From contig NC_053390.1 of NCBI RefSeq assembly GCF_905171765.1, forward strand, positions 513,839,565-513,903,564: a DNA stretch of 64,000 bases. Reading direction: 5' to 3'. The notes under the pieces were generated by a model. That model was not told where the DNA came from, did no database searches, and was given only the letters and a program-made list of their open reading frames with translations. Numbering within the stretch: position 1 is the first letter of the stretch; each line of letters starts with the position of its first letter. Positions 32,456-43,135 of this stretch are shown here, piece after piece. Made by a program: the position numbers and the translations under genes. The DNA is from Bufo bufo (Eukaryota; Chordata; Amphibia; Anura; Bufonidae).

Positions 32456-33064
32456 GTGATAGTGTAGCAGCTTGTATACATGCTACAGCAGCCCCGTCTG
32501 TAAGATAGACATCACTAACTCACCCTATCCTGTCCCTAATCATAAAACCTGACTTTCTACCTAGTAATTCAATCTACCTGACTAAACATAGCTCCTTGAC
32601 ATTCCTTACACTGTCCCTACAAAATCCTAAAATGGCTTGCTTGTGTGTCCAATTAGTGTGCGTCAGAGACATCGCAGACATGTCTGTCACATCAGTAGTT
32701 GAGTTTACAATGATGCTTGTGTTTCAGAGCTAAGATACAATCTGATAGACCAGCCAATATCCTCCCTCCTAGTTGATTAGGCCGACTGCAAAACACTGTA
32801 GGCAAGCCCATCGGCTGGGGCCCTGCCTGGGGTCATGTGATCCTCCATATTCATCATCGCTGATCTGTTCTCCTCACTAGACTAGTCAATTTTAAATGAA
32901 AAATGGCAAGCATCATCTTTCACAATTCATCCAAAGTGAATCACCAAAACTTTGGATTAATTTGGAAGAATTTTTGCGAAAGTCATGATGAATCTGATTA
33001 GTTTAGAATCGATTTGTTCATCTCTATTACGTACTCTAGCTATCCGATGAATAGAAAGATATAA
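32456..33064. other. No gene; hAT-like MITE end on the right
   Basis: The stretch 32885-33030 ends with GATTTGTTCATCTCTATTA, a terminus like that of 32049-32455, so a second degenerate MITE may occupy part of this interval. No coding motif. Confidence 0.4.
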
Positions 33065-33840
33065 TAATGGCTCTTTCACACCTGCGTTCTTTTCTTCCGG
33101 CATAGAGTTCCGTCGTCGGGGCTCTATGCCGGAAGAATCCTGATCAGGATTATCCCAATGCATTCTGAATGGAGAGAAATCCGTTCAGGATGCATCAGGA
33201 TGTCTTCAGTTCCGGAACGGAACGTTTTTTGGCCGGAGAAAAAACCGCAGCATGCTGCGCTTTTTGCTCCGGCCAAAAATCCGGAACACTTGCCGCAATG
33301 CCGGATCCGGAATTAATGCCCATTGAAAGGCATTGATCCGGATCCGTCCTTAAGCTAAACGTCGTTTCGGCGCATTGCCGGAGCCGACATTTAGCTTTTT
33401 CTGAATGGTTACCATGGCTGCCAGGACGCTAAAGTCCTGGCAGCCATGGTAAAGTGTAGTGGGGAGCGGGGGAGCAGTATACTTACCATCCGTGCGGCTC
33501 CCGGGGCGCTTCAGAGTGACGTCAGGGCGCCCCAAGCGCATGGATCATGTGATCGCATTGGACACGTCATCCATGCGCATGGGGCGCCCTGACGTCATTC
33601 TGGAGCGCCCCGGGGAGCCGCACGGACTGTAAGTATACCGCTCCCCCGCTCCCCACTACTACTATGGCAACCAGGACTTTAATAGCGTCCTGGCTGCCAT
33701 AGTAACACTGAAAGCATTTTGAAGACGGTTCCGTCTTCAAATGCTTTCAGTACACTTGCGTTTTTCCGGATCCGGAGTGTAATTCCGGCAAGTGGAGTAC
33801 ATGCCGGATCCGGACAACGCAAGTGTGAAAGAGGCCTTAA
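33065..33840. mobile_element. 770-bp palindromic MITE with CCGGATCCGG motifs
   Basis: GGCTCTTTCACAC near 33069 and complement GTGTGAAAGAGGCC ending 33836, with TAA at 33065-33067 and 33838-33840. The interior contains a large hairpin (about 33450-33660 around GGGGCGCCCTGACGTCA-like arms), a smaller one on GCTGCCAGGAC, and four CGGATCCG copies. Related in ends and motif to 31193-31686 and 53146-53587. Confidence 0.75.
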
Positions 33841-34111
33841 AGAGGTTAGAAATACTAGGAGTTGTAGTTCTGTCCTTCTGTATCCCTCACCATGTAATGT
33901 TTAGTGATGCCCTACAATAACAGTCTTACCCTGCAGGGATTTATAGTTATCTCCTCTTATAATGTCCACTGATGCCATACAGTCTAGTAATGTTGGGGGC
34001 TGTATTTCTCTCCTCTTATACCCTCTCCCAGTAATGTCAACTTGTGTCCCATATTAAGAAGCTGAACATGCTGGGAGTTTTAGTTCTCTCCTCTTTTACT
34101 CCTTGACATAT

Positions 34112-34779
34112 TGCAGTTCTGTCGCAGTTGAGGTCTGTATTATGTGGTTCTATAACAGCTGAGGTGTGTAATATGAGGTTCTGCAGCAGGATAACTGTAT
34201 ATTATGAGGTTCTGCAGATGCTGAAATGTGTATTATGATGTACTGCAGGGGCATTCTGCAGAGGCAGAGGTGTGTATTATGAGGTTCTACTGCAGCTGAG
34301 GTGTCTATTATGAAGTTCTGTCGCAGTTGAGGTCTGTATTATGAGGTTTTACAACAGCTGAGGTGTGTAATATGAGGTTCTGCAGCAGGATAACTGTGTA
34401 TTATGAGGTTCTGCAGAATTCGGGCAGCACGGTGGCTCAGTGGTTAGCACTGGTGCCTTGCAGCGCTGGGGTCCTAGGTTTGAATCTGACCAAGGACAAC
34501 ATCTGCATGGAGTTTGTATGTTCTCCCCGTGTTTGCGTGGGTTTCCTCCGGGTACTCTGGATTCCTCCCACACTCCAAAGACATACTGATAGGGACCTTA
34601 GATTGTGAGCCCCATTAGGGACAGTTGGATGCTAATGTCTGTAAAGTGCTGCAGAATATAGAAACGCTATATAAGTGCATAAAATTAATAAATAATGCTG
34701 ATATGTGTATTATGATGTACTGCAGCAGCTGAGGTGTGTATTATGATGATCTGCAGTAGCAGTGAGGTTCTGCAGCAGC
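34112..34779. repeat. ~32-bp minisatellite interrupted by a SINE
   Basis: Units resembling CAGCTGAGGTGTGTATTATG + AGGTTCTGCAG run from 34112 to 34420 and from about 34695 to 34779. Unit length varies. Confidence 0.75.
34423..34690 (+). mobile_element. tRNA-derived SINE, copy 1
   Basis: Starts GGCAGCACGGTGGCTCAGTG. TGGCTCAGTGG fits a pol III A box, and GGTTTGAATCT about 40 bases on fits a B box. The body includes TTCTCCCCGTGTTTGCGTGG and CTCCCACACTCCAAAGACA; the tail reads CGCTATATAAGTGC then an ATAA-rich run. The body matches 45009-45254 on the opposite strand. Confidence 0.75.
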
Positions 34780-36614
34780 CAGCCCTATTCATTTGCCAGC
34801 AAGCATCGCAAAATGACCTGACTGACTGGTCTGGACATGACCTGATCCAGTAACATCTCCAGTCCAGACTCCAGTTCAGTGCTGGGAAGATCTGTCCCAA
34901 TCCCCGACTGCGCTCTGCCACAGTCACAGCCTGCTATAGAAGAGGCACAATTAGTAAGTCAGCATTGTGAGGAGGGGGGGGGGGGGGGTGAACAGCAGAA
35001 GGCACAGTTCATGGGAGGTGGCACACTATATAATACATAACAGACACAGTCTAGGGGGGAAGGATGGCACATTATATAAGTGCACACTTGTGATCAGCTT
35101 TCAATATTGTGTTCCAGCATAGGAGCAGAATACCAGAATTGATGTATCCCGCATATGCTGAACGCCCACTTGATCCCATATACAATAATGAGTACAGGTA
35201 GTTTGTAGGATAACGTACTGTTGCATGTAGCATTGTTTTGCCCTCTATTTCTGCTGTAACCTCTGCAACGGAAGTGCATGTACCATAGGGGTTACTATGT
35301 GTGGTTCATAAGACTGCAGCCGCAGCAAGCGGGCTGATAGTTGGTTAGGGGAAGGGTGGGGGGTGGGGCTGGGGTAAGTTTGTAGCAGCCCATGACGTTT
35401 GAATGGTACATTTTCTTTCTTTGTTGGTGAAAGGGGTGGGCAGGGAAGAGCTAGACAGATAGTGAGAGGGGCTAGGGGTGGGTAGTGGTAGGGGCCAGGG
35501 GTCTTAATTCAGATTCTTGCTATGGGTCCCAATTTTTACGTATGCCCCTGGTGCCAATATTTTTTTTAAATGTGATTATTTCAAATGAACAGTATGAGTG
35601 TATAAATTATTTTGTTTATGAATTCTTGTCATCTTTTCTGATGCTATATCTTGTGAAACCAAAAAATAACCAAAAAAAAAAAAAAAAACTAGAATGCATT
35701 AAAAGCAAAATGTACAAAATACAGTACATCCCTGACATATTGTATGGTGTATATTAGTGCTCTGTAATCTTTAGTATGTTGTGAACCACTTTTAAATGTG
35801 ACAAACTGAGTCACACTGAACAGTGAAGGTGGAGAAGTAGCGTTAGCTAGCTGTCAGTGATATGGTTTTCATTTTAGTAGCAATCTCTAGTAATAGGACA
35901 TCAGTGGTGCCTCTAGTGCACTATACAATCTGCATCTGCCCACAGCCAGAGATCTACTTACTAGAGCCAGATGTGTATACTAAATGACAGTTTCTAATCA
36001 TGAGCCAGAACAGTTTATTTACATCTGGACTAAGACTGGGTTTCCACATTCAGGTTTTTTATGTAGTTTTTGAAGCCAAAGATAGGAATGCTTCATAAGC
36101 AGAGGACATGTTTAAATGAGAGACTTTGGCCCTGATTTGCGAAGAGTGGCGTGTGCTACGTTGGTCTTGATGGGCCCCGTTCTGCCAAACAAAAGCATTT
36201 CATTTATGACGAGGTGCAGTCCTCATCAGAAATTAAATGGTGTAAATTATGATAATGTTTACCTGTACATCATCCAAGGCTGTATTTAGAGTTTATGCTG
36301 CCCTAGGAATGGTTAATGCCCATATCACTTATTAGTTTGGCTATAGATCCCTTTTGACTTTAGGGTATTTACCATGTGGCAAAAAAAAAAAAAAAAACAC
36401 TTGAAAACTCACTTGGTTTTATTGTGATTGCTGTGATTTTGTGATGTGGTCAATGGCTATGCAGATTATACAAGTGAAATACATTTTGAACCAGGAAAAA
36501 ATGCATTGCAAATAACCACATAACAAAATGGTAGCAAACCCATAAAACTGAGTGCCTTAAATGCCTTTTTTTTTATGCAATTTTAACTGTGTGGTTAAAA
36601 ACATCTAATTTATA
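34780..36614. other. No gene; simple repeats
   Basis: Contains poly-G near 34972-34988, poly-A runs near 35670-35690 and 36380-36397, and G-rich sequence 35330-35500. No recognisable coding motif. Confidence 0.55.
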
Positions 36615-36616
36615 TA

Positions 36617-38172
36617 CAGTCGTGGCCAAAAGTTTTGAGAATTACATAAATATTGGAAATTGGAAAAGTTGCTGCTTAAGTTTTAATAATAGCAATTTGC
36701 ATATACTCCAGAATGTTATGAAGAGTGATCAGATGAATTGCATGGTCCTTCTTTGCCATGAAAATTAACTTAATCCCAAAAAAGCCTTTCCACTGCATTT
36801 CATTGCTGTCATTAAAGGACCTGCTGAGATCCTTTCAGTAATAGTCTTGTTAACTCAGGTGAGAATGTTGACGAGCACAAGGCTAGAGATCATTATGTCA
36901 GGCTGATTGGGTTAAAATGGCAGACTTGACATGTTAAAAGGAGGGTGATGCTTGAAATCATTGTTCTTCCATTGTTAACCAGGGTGACCTGCAAAGAAAC
37001 GCGTGCAGCCATCATTGCGTTGCATAAAAATGGCTTCACAGGCAAGGATATTGTGGCTACTAAGATTGCACCTCAATCAACAATTTATAGGATCATCAAG
37101 AACTTCAAGAAAAGAGGTTCAATTCTTGTTAAGAAGGCTTCAGGGCGTCCAAGAAAGTCCAGCAAGCGCCAGGATCGTCTCCTAAAGAGGATTCAGCTGC
37201 GGGATCGGAGTGCCACCAGTGCAGAGCTTGCTCAGGAATTGCAGCAGGCAGGTGTGAGCGCATCTGCACGCACAGTGAGGCGAAGTCTTTTGGAAGATGG
37301 CCTGGTGTCAAGAAGGGCAGCAAAGAAGCCACTTCTCTCCAAAAAAACATCAGGGACAGATTGATCTTCTGCAGAAAGTATGGTGAATGGACTGCTGAGG
37401 ACTGGGGCAAAGTCATATTCTCCGATGAAGCCTCTTTCCGATTGTTTGGGGCATCTGGAAAAAGGCTTGTCCGGAGAAGAAAAGGTGAGCGCTACCATCA
37501 GTCCTGTGTCATGCCAACAGAAAAGCATCCTGATACCATTCATGTGTGGGGTTGCTTCTCATCCAAGGGAGTGGGCTCACTCACAATTTTGCCCAAAAAC
37601 ACAGCCATGAATAAAGAATGGTACCAAAACACCCTCCAACAGCAACTTCTTCCAACAATCCAACAACAGTTTGGTGAAGAACAATGCATTTTCCAGCACG
37701 ATGGAGCACCGTGCCATAAGGCAAAAGTGATAACTAAGTGGCTCGGGGACCAAAACGATGAGATTTTGGGTCCATGGCCTGGAAACTCCCCAGATCTTAA
37801 TCCCATTGAGAACTTGTGGTCAATCCTCAAGAGGCGGGTGGACAAACAAAAACCCACTAATTCTGACAAACTCCAAGAAGTGATTATGAAAGAATGGGTT
37901 GCTATCAGTCAGGAATTGGCCCAGAAGTTGATTGAGAGCATGCCCAGTCGAATTGCAGAGGTCCTGAAAAAGAAGGGCCAACACTGCAAATACTTACTCT
38001 TTGCATAAATGTCATGTAATTGTCGATAAAAACCTTTGAAACGTATGAAGTGCGTGTAATTATATTTCACTACATCACAGAAACAACTGAAACAAAGATC
38101 TAAAAGCAGTTTAGCAGCAAACTTTGTGAAAACTAATATTTGTGTCATTCTCAAAACTTTTGGCCACGACTG
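36617..38172 (+). mobile_element. Full-length Tc1-like element (1556 bp)
   Basis: Termini CAGTCGTGGCCAAAAGTTTT and complement, with TA at 36615-36616 and 38173-38174. The transposase gene occupies 36945-38008. Terminal repeats match well and the coding region has one frameshift, so this is the youngest-looking Tc1 copy here. Confidence 0.92.
36945..38008 (+). pseudogene. Tc1-like transposase, one frameshift from intact
   Basis: Two adjoining frames. 36945-37364 holds the paired-like DNA-binding domain: first helix-turn-helix CKETRAAIIALHKNGFTGKD..., GRPR(K) linker (ASGRPRKSS), and a second HTH ending SKK. 37361-38008 holds the DDE domain: first Asp in VIFSDEASF, second in FQHDGAPCH, Glu in [11 protein letters not shown]. 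Thirty-five residues separate the second Asp and the Glu (DD35E spacing rather than the classical DD34E). The split is at an A7 run near 37341-37347; eight As would join the frames. No other lesion seen in about 340 codons. The true start may lie downstream of the listed ATG. Confidence 0.88.
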
Positions 38173-38174
38173 TA

Positions 38175-38984
38175 CACCCTTACACGGCTGCCAGTACCTA
38201 ATGCACAAATCCAAAGCCATCTCCATCTACGGATAGGACGTGGACAGCATCTGTGTGAGATTCATATGAAAATGTGTCCATGTTGATAGGCTGAAGCACA
38301 CTTATGTGAATGAGCCCTTAAGTCTTGCTAGCTATCCACCTTTGGAATAAAATTGTCTATTCAGTGGCTCCCCCTTTCTAGAGTATGGATAAGAGGGTGC
38401 TCTATCCTCTAACTGACCCATTGTCACTGAAAGAATGCAAAAACAATGGTGGGCACACCCCCACCTGAAATTACTTGGTTCCGATGTGTAATTAATACTA
38501 AATATTTAATAAAATCAATAACGTACAATACAATATACAACAGTAGGGCCCTTGCTGTATGTTAAATAATAAAATACAAATGAACAATAATACATAAAAG
38601 TATATATAAATAAAAAATATATAAAAAAAAAAACCTCTGGGCATCAAGGTTTCAAATGTCCTCCTTGCAAAGTGAAGACACTCCTATTAGAAATGTTTCA
38701 GCTCATAGATCGTGATGTTGATAAGTCTCTATGTATAACTTGCTCTGCAATACAATGCTTCAACATTAGGAGATAAATGAACACAGTTGTTACATATAGT
38801 GGTGTGATCTTACCACCCTGGACCAGCACAGAGATAGGTTTGTCCCAATGTGTAGATTGATGGCGGGAGATATCGGTTCCAATAGCAGCCACATTGAAAA
38901 ACGTAAAACGTTCACGCTACAGTGATATTATAAAATGAAAGTAGGGCATTTATGTAGAAGCATGCAATGGTGATTTTCTCATCT
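38175..38984. other. No recognisable gene or element
   Basis: AT-rich, with an A-rich stretch at 38600-38635. Nothing recognised. Confidence 0.5.
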
Positions 38985-39990
38985 CAAACAATTTATTGAA
39001 ACAAAATCCAACAACAGTGGTGGATGTACCCTCACAAAAAATGTCAATGTCTCAATATCTTGTCATGTGGCCTCGAGCATCAATTACAGCTTGACAACGA
39101 TGTCTCATGCTGGTCACAAGTCGACTTATTGTCTGCTGAGGCATGGCATCCCACTCTTCTTGAAGGGAGGCCCTTATCTTATGTCATTTAGGTTCTGGGG
39201 TACAGAGTTACAAGCCTCTACACGACGACTCAGCTGTCATCCATGAAGATGAAATAAGGCCTGTATCGTTCATGCAGAGGCACAATGACTGAATTATTAA
39301 TGTTATTCAAGTAGTATGGGCTTGTCACTGTACCATTCACAAAGTGTAGGGAGGTTCTGTATTGACTACACACATCTGCCCATACCGTAACACCACCATC
39401 ACCAAAGGCTCATCTGGTGACAGTGGCTGATGCATAGCACTCTCCTTGACGTCTCCAACATCGTTGGTGGCCATCACTTCTTCTCAGCGTGAAACCCACT
39501 GGTCCCTCGTCCAGCATAGATGCTCCCTCGCCCATGCAAGACGATGACACCTGTGATCAGGTACCCTTTCAGGTTGTCTAGCATGCAGATCATGCTGATG
39601 CAAACGCTTTTGAATGTCCTGATATAACATTTAAGTGCTCACCTCCCTTAAATGTGCTTGGAGTTGTGTGGCATTCATCATCCGCCCAGTGGCCTTTTCT
39701 GTCTGGGAACATCCTGCTTGAAGCCTCTCAATGGTGAGGTACTGTGGATCAATTTTTAGGTGTCATCTTGATCTCATGATGTCAAAATGTGAACAGCATT
39801 ATGAGTAGGACTATTTAAATACCAATTCTAATTGAACCAGGACATTTATTGGGCGATTCGTGGATCAAACACCTGTCTGAATTTAGAAAACAGGAAAAAG
39901 TACTGAAACATTGAACAGTTCGACATGTGCATTCAAAAGTTTAGAAAATGTCACATTAAATTCAACTGTAAAGGTTAGAGTACATTTTAG
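38985..39990 (-). mobile_element. Degenerate Tc1/mariner-type element
   Basis: On the minus strand, about 39380-39236 reads HFVNGTVTSPYYLNN... then RPYFIFMDD, the region of the second catalytic Asp of a Tc1-type transposase. A deletion directly after MDD removes the catalytic Glu segment. The downstream part (39040-39200) encodes the usual C-terminal portion in broken frames. Ends could not be defined. Confidence 0.65.
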
Positions 39991-40331
39991 GTTCATCCTG
40001 ATATTTCACCCACTAGTCAAATATCCCTAACTATTTGTGAGTAGTGTATATCCACCTTTACTCTGGAGCTGCTACATTTTCATTTTTAGTTACACTGAGA
40101 TGCTTTACTGCTTTGGTGTTAGTGTGCGGATTATAGAATGGTCTGCTGTGTGACTGGCAGATAAATCCTCTCTGCTAGTTCACAATGTACATATAAGTCA
40201 TATACTAGCTTCATCTTTTTGCTCATCAGATTGCTCTGATGGCTCCTTATCACTTTTGCAAATGGTAACTACAAGTCAGGGGACTTAACCCTTATACTGC
40301 CTTCCTGAAGAGATTACAGTTACATTATATA
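39991..40331. other. No recognisable gene or element
   Basis: Short spacer between two Tc1 elements; nothing recognised. Confidence 0.5.
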
Positions 40332-40333
40332 TA

Positions 40334-41955
40334 CAGTTGCAATAAAAAGTATGTGAACCCTTTGGAATGATATGGATTTCTGCACAAATTGGTCATAAAA
40401 TGTGATCTGATCTTCATCTTACTCACAACAATAGACTATCAATGTCTGCTTAAACTAATAACACACAAATAATTAAATGTTACCATGTTTTTATTGAACA
40501 CACCATTTAAACATTCACAGTTCAGGTGGAAAAAGTATGTGAACCCTTGGATTTAATAACTGGTTAAACCTCCTTTGGCAGCAATAACTTCAACCAAACG
40601 TTTCCTGTAGTTGCAGATCAGATGTGCACAACGGTCAGGAGTAATTCTTGATCATTCCTCTTTACAGAACTGTTTCAGTTCAGCAATATTCTTGGGATGT
40701 CTGATGTGAATTGCGCTTTCTTGAGGTCATGCCACAGCATCTTAATCGGGTTGAGGTCAGAACTCTCACTGGGCCACTCCAGAAGGCATATTTTCTTCTG
40801 TTTCAGCCATTCTATTGTTGATTTACTTCTATGCTTTGGGCCATTGTCCTGTTGCAACACCAATCTTCTGTTGAGCTTTAGCTGGTGGACAGATGGCCTT
40901 AAATTCTCCTGCAAATTGTCTTGATAAACTTGGGAATTCATTTTTCCTTCGATGATAGCAATCCGTCCAGGCCCTGACACAGCAAAGCAGACCCAAACCA
41001 TGATGCCCCCACCACCATACTTCACAGTTGGGATGAGGTTTTGATGTTGGTGTGATGTGCCTCTTTTTCTCCACACATAGTGTTGTGTGTTTCTTCCAAA
41101 CAACTCAACTTTGGTTTCATCTGTCCACAGAATATTTTGCCAGTACTGCTGTGGAACATCCAGGTGCTCTTGTGCAAACTGCAAACGTGCAGAAATGTTT
41201 TTTTGGACAGCAGTGGCTTCCTCTGTGATATCCTCCCATGAAATCCATTCTTGTTTAGTGTTTTATGTATCGTAGATTCGCTAACAGGGATGTTAGCATA
41301 TGCCAGAGACTTTTGTAAGTCTTTAGCTAACACTCTAGGATTCTTCTTCACCTCATTGAGCAGTCTGCGCTGTGATCTTGCAGTCATCTTTACGGGACGG
41401 CCACTCCTAGGGAGAGTAGCAGCAGTCCTGAACTTTCTCCATTTATAGACAATTTGTCTTACCGTGGACTGATGAACAGCAAGGCTTTTGGAGATACTTT
41501 TATAACCCTTTCCAGCTTTATGCAACTCAACAATTCTTAATCGTAGGTCTTCTGAGAGCTCTTTTGTGCGAGGCATCATTCACATCAGGCAATGCTTCTT
41601 GTGAAAAGCAAACCCAGAACTGGTGTGTGTTTTTTAAAGGGCAGGGCAGCTGTAACCAACACCTCCAATCTCATATCATTGACTGGACTCCAGTTGGCTG
41701 ACACCTTGCTCCAATTAGCTCTTGGAGATGTCATTAGTTTAGGGGTTCACATACTTTTTCCACCTGCACTGTGAATGTTTACATGGTGTGTTCAATAAAA
41801 ACATGGTAACATTTAATTATTTGTGTGTTATTAGTTTAAGCAGACTGTGATTGTCTATTGTTGTGACTTAGATGAAGATCAGATCACATTTTATGACCAA
41901 TTTGTGTATAAATCCATATCATTTCAAAGGGTTCACATACTTTTTATTGCAACGG
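40334..41955 (-). mobile_element. Tc1-like element (1622 bp), minus strand
   Basis: Left end CAGTTGCAATAAAAAGTATG; right end is its complement with one change (CGG for CTG at the tip); TA flanks at 40332-40333 and 41956-41957. Terminal inverted homology extends well beyond 100 bases (for example GATCTGATCTTCATCT). Confidence 0.92.
40675..41579 (-). pseudogene. Tc1 transposase with catalytic Glu to Lys change and frameshift
   Basis: N-terminal frame 41579-41022: [20 protein letters not shown] begins the paired-like HTH, with SGRPVK as the GRPR-like linker. The catalytic frame 41184-40675 has first Asp in WTDETKVELFG, second Asp in QQDNGPKH, and 34 residues later NPIKMLW, where the family has NPIE(N/M)LW: the catalytic Glu codon has become AAG (Lys). 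The frames separate at an A7 run (41199-41205 on the plus strand as T7), the same codons as in the 36945 gene. Some substitutions elsewhere. Inactive. Confidence 0.9.
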
Positions 41956-41957
41956 TA

Positions 41958-42441
41958 GGTAAGCAAGGTGAGGGTTAACTCTCCTTGTAGCTACAATAAA
42001 CAAAAGTTAGTGATAAGGACCCTTGAGAAGCAACACTAAGGTGAAAGAATCAATATGAATCATTAGTTTTCTCTTTGAAGTGTCCCTTCCTCCTTTCTGA
42101 CTGGTAGGTATGTGCCCCTATGTGCCTTGTTGCAAATACAGATGGCTGATTTTTGGTAATCTCCCACCTGCAAAAAATTGAATAAAAGTGATGAAAAGTC
42201 ATCCAGCATGTACCCCAAAATAATAAGAATAAAAACTATAGCTAGCTGTGCTAAAATAAGCCCTCACACAGCTGTGTAGATGGCAATATATAAAAAAAAG
42301 ATATGGGTGTCAGAATTTTACAAGTAGTTAAACATAATAAAAACTACATAAATATGGTATTACCGTAATTGTACTGTCCTGCAGAATAATGCTGTCATGT
42401 CATTTTAGTACATAATGAATGCTGTTAAAAACTATCTATTT

Positions 42442-42475
<34 letters not shown>

Positions 42476-42939
42476 AATCTATCTATTGTTTTATTTCAGT
42501 TTGAGAGCGAAAGGATTTTTAATGTATAAAAGTGGTTTATCTCCTTAGAAGATCAAAAATACAGCAACATGAAAGGAGGAGGAGTGATGAACTATGCTGA
42601 TATGGAATACCTGAGAAATCAAGGTAGATCGTTGTGAAATTATAGCAGCAGTGTAATCCTAAGAACAATCAGAACTACTCACAGTAAGAAAAACGTGTAA
42701 AAACTAGGAACTCTGCTACAAGCACAAGAAAATAATTTGCCACTTTACAAGTTAGTGCAGCTTCATCTGAAATATGTAGTTCAGTTTTGGGCAGCAAAAT
42801 AAACATGCCCTGGATTGAGAGAGAAATGAGAACAAATCTGTTCAATGTGAAGTTACCTTATAAGACAAGGGATCAAGTACTCAAGCTGGAGAAACCAAGG
42901 TCCAGTCTTCAGAGGAGGCAAGCCTTTTTCAGTGTAAGG
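41958..42939. other. No gene; contains a TATC microsatellite
   Basis: Apart from the microsatellite at 42432-42489, nothing recognised. Confidence 0.5.
42432..42489. repeat. (TATC)n microsatellite
   Basis: Imperfect TATC repeats, about thirteen units. Confidence 0.95.
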
Positions 42940-43135
42940 ACAAGTTTACACGGGGCAATTGTTGGGCCGATTATCGGGAACAGACGTTAGTAGTACAAAT
43001 GCTCGTTTCCAATAATCGTCCCATGTAAAGGTGCTGCAGATCACCTGATGAATGAGTAAAATGCTCGTTCATCAGGTGTCTGCCTCGTTTATGCAAACAC
43101 CTGATGCAGACATAGTTTACACAGATGTCTAAATC
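42940..43135. mobile_element. Possible palindromic MITE
   Basis: Left edge AAGTTTACACGGGGCAATTG and right edge TAGTTTACACAGATG, with an internal hairpin CACCTGATGAA/TTCATCAGGTG (43036-43079). Composition is like other small GC-balanced hairpin elements here, but no target duplication was found. Confidence 0.35.

Noticed and set aside
34423..34690. Functional tRNA gene
   Set aside because: Box A and B are present but no cloverleaf with an acceptor stem can be drawn; body and tail fit a SINE.
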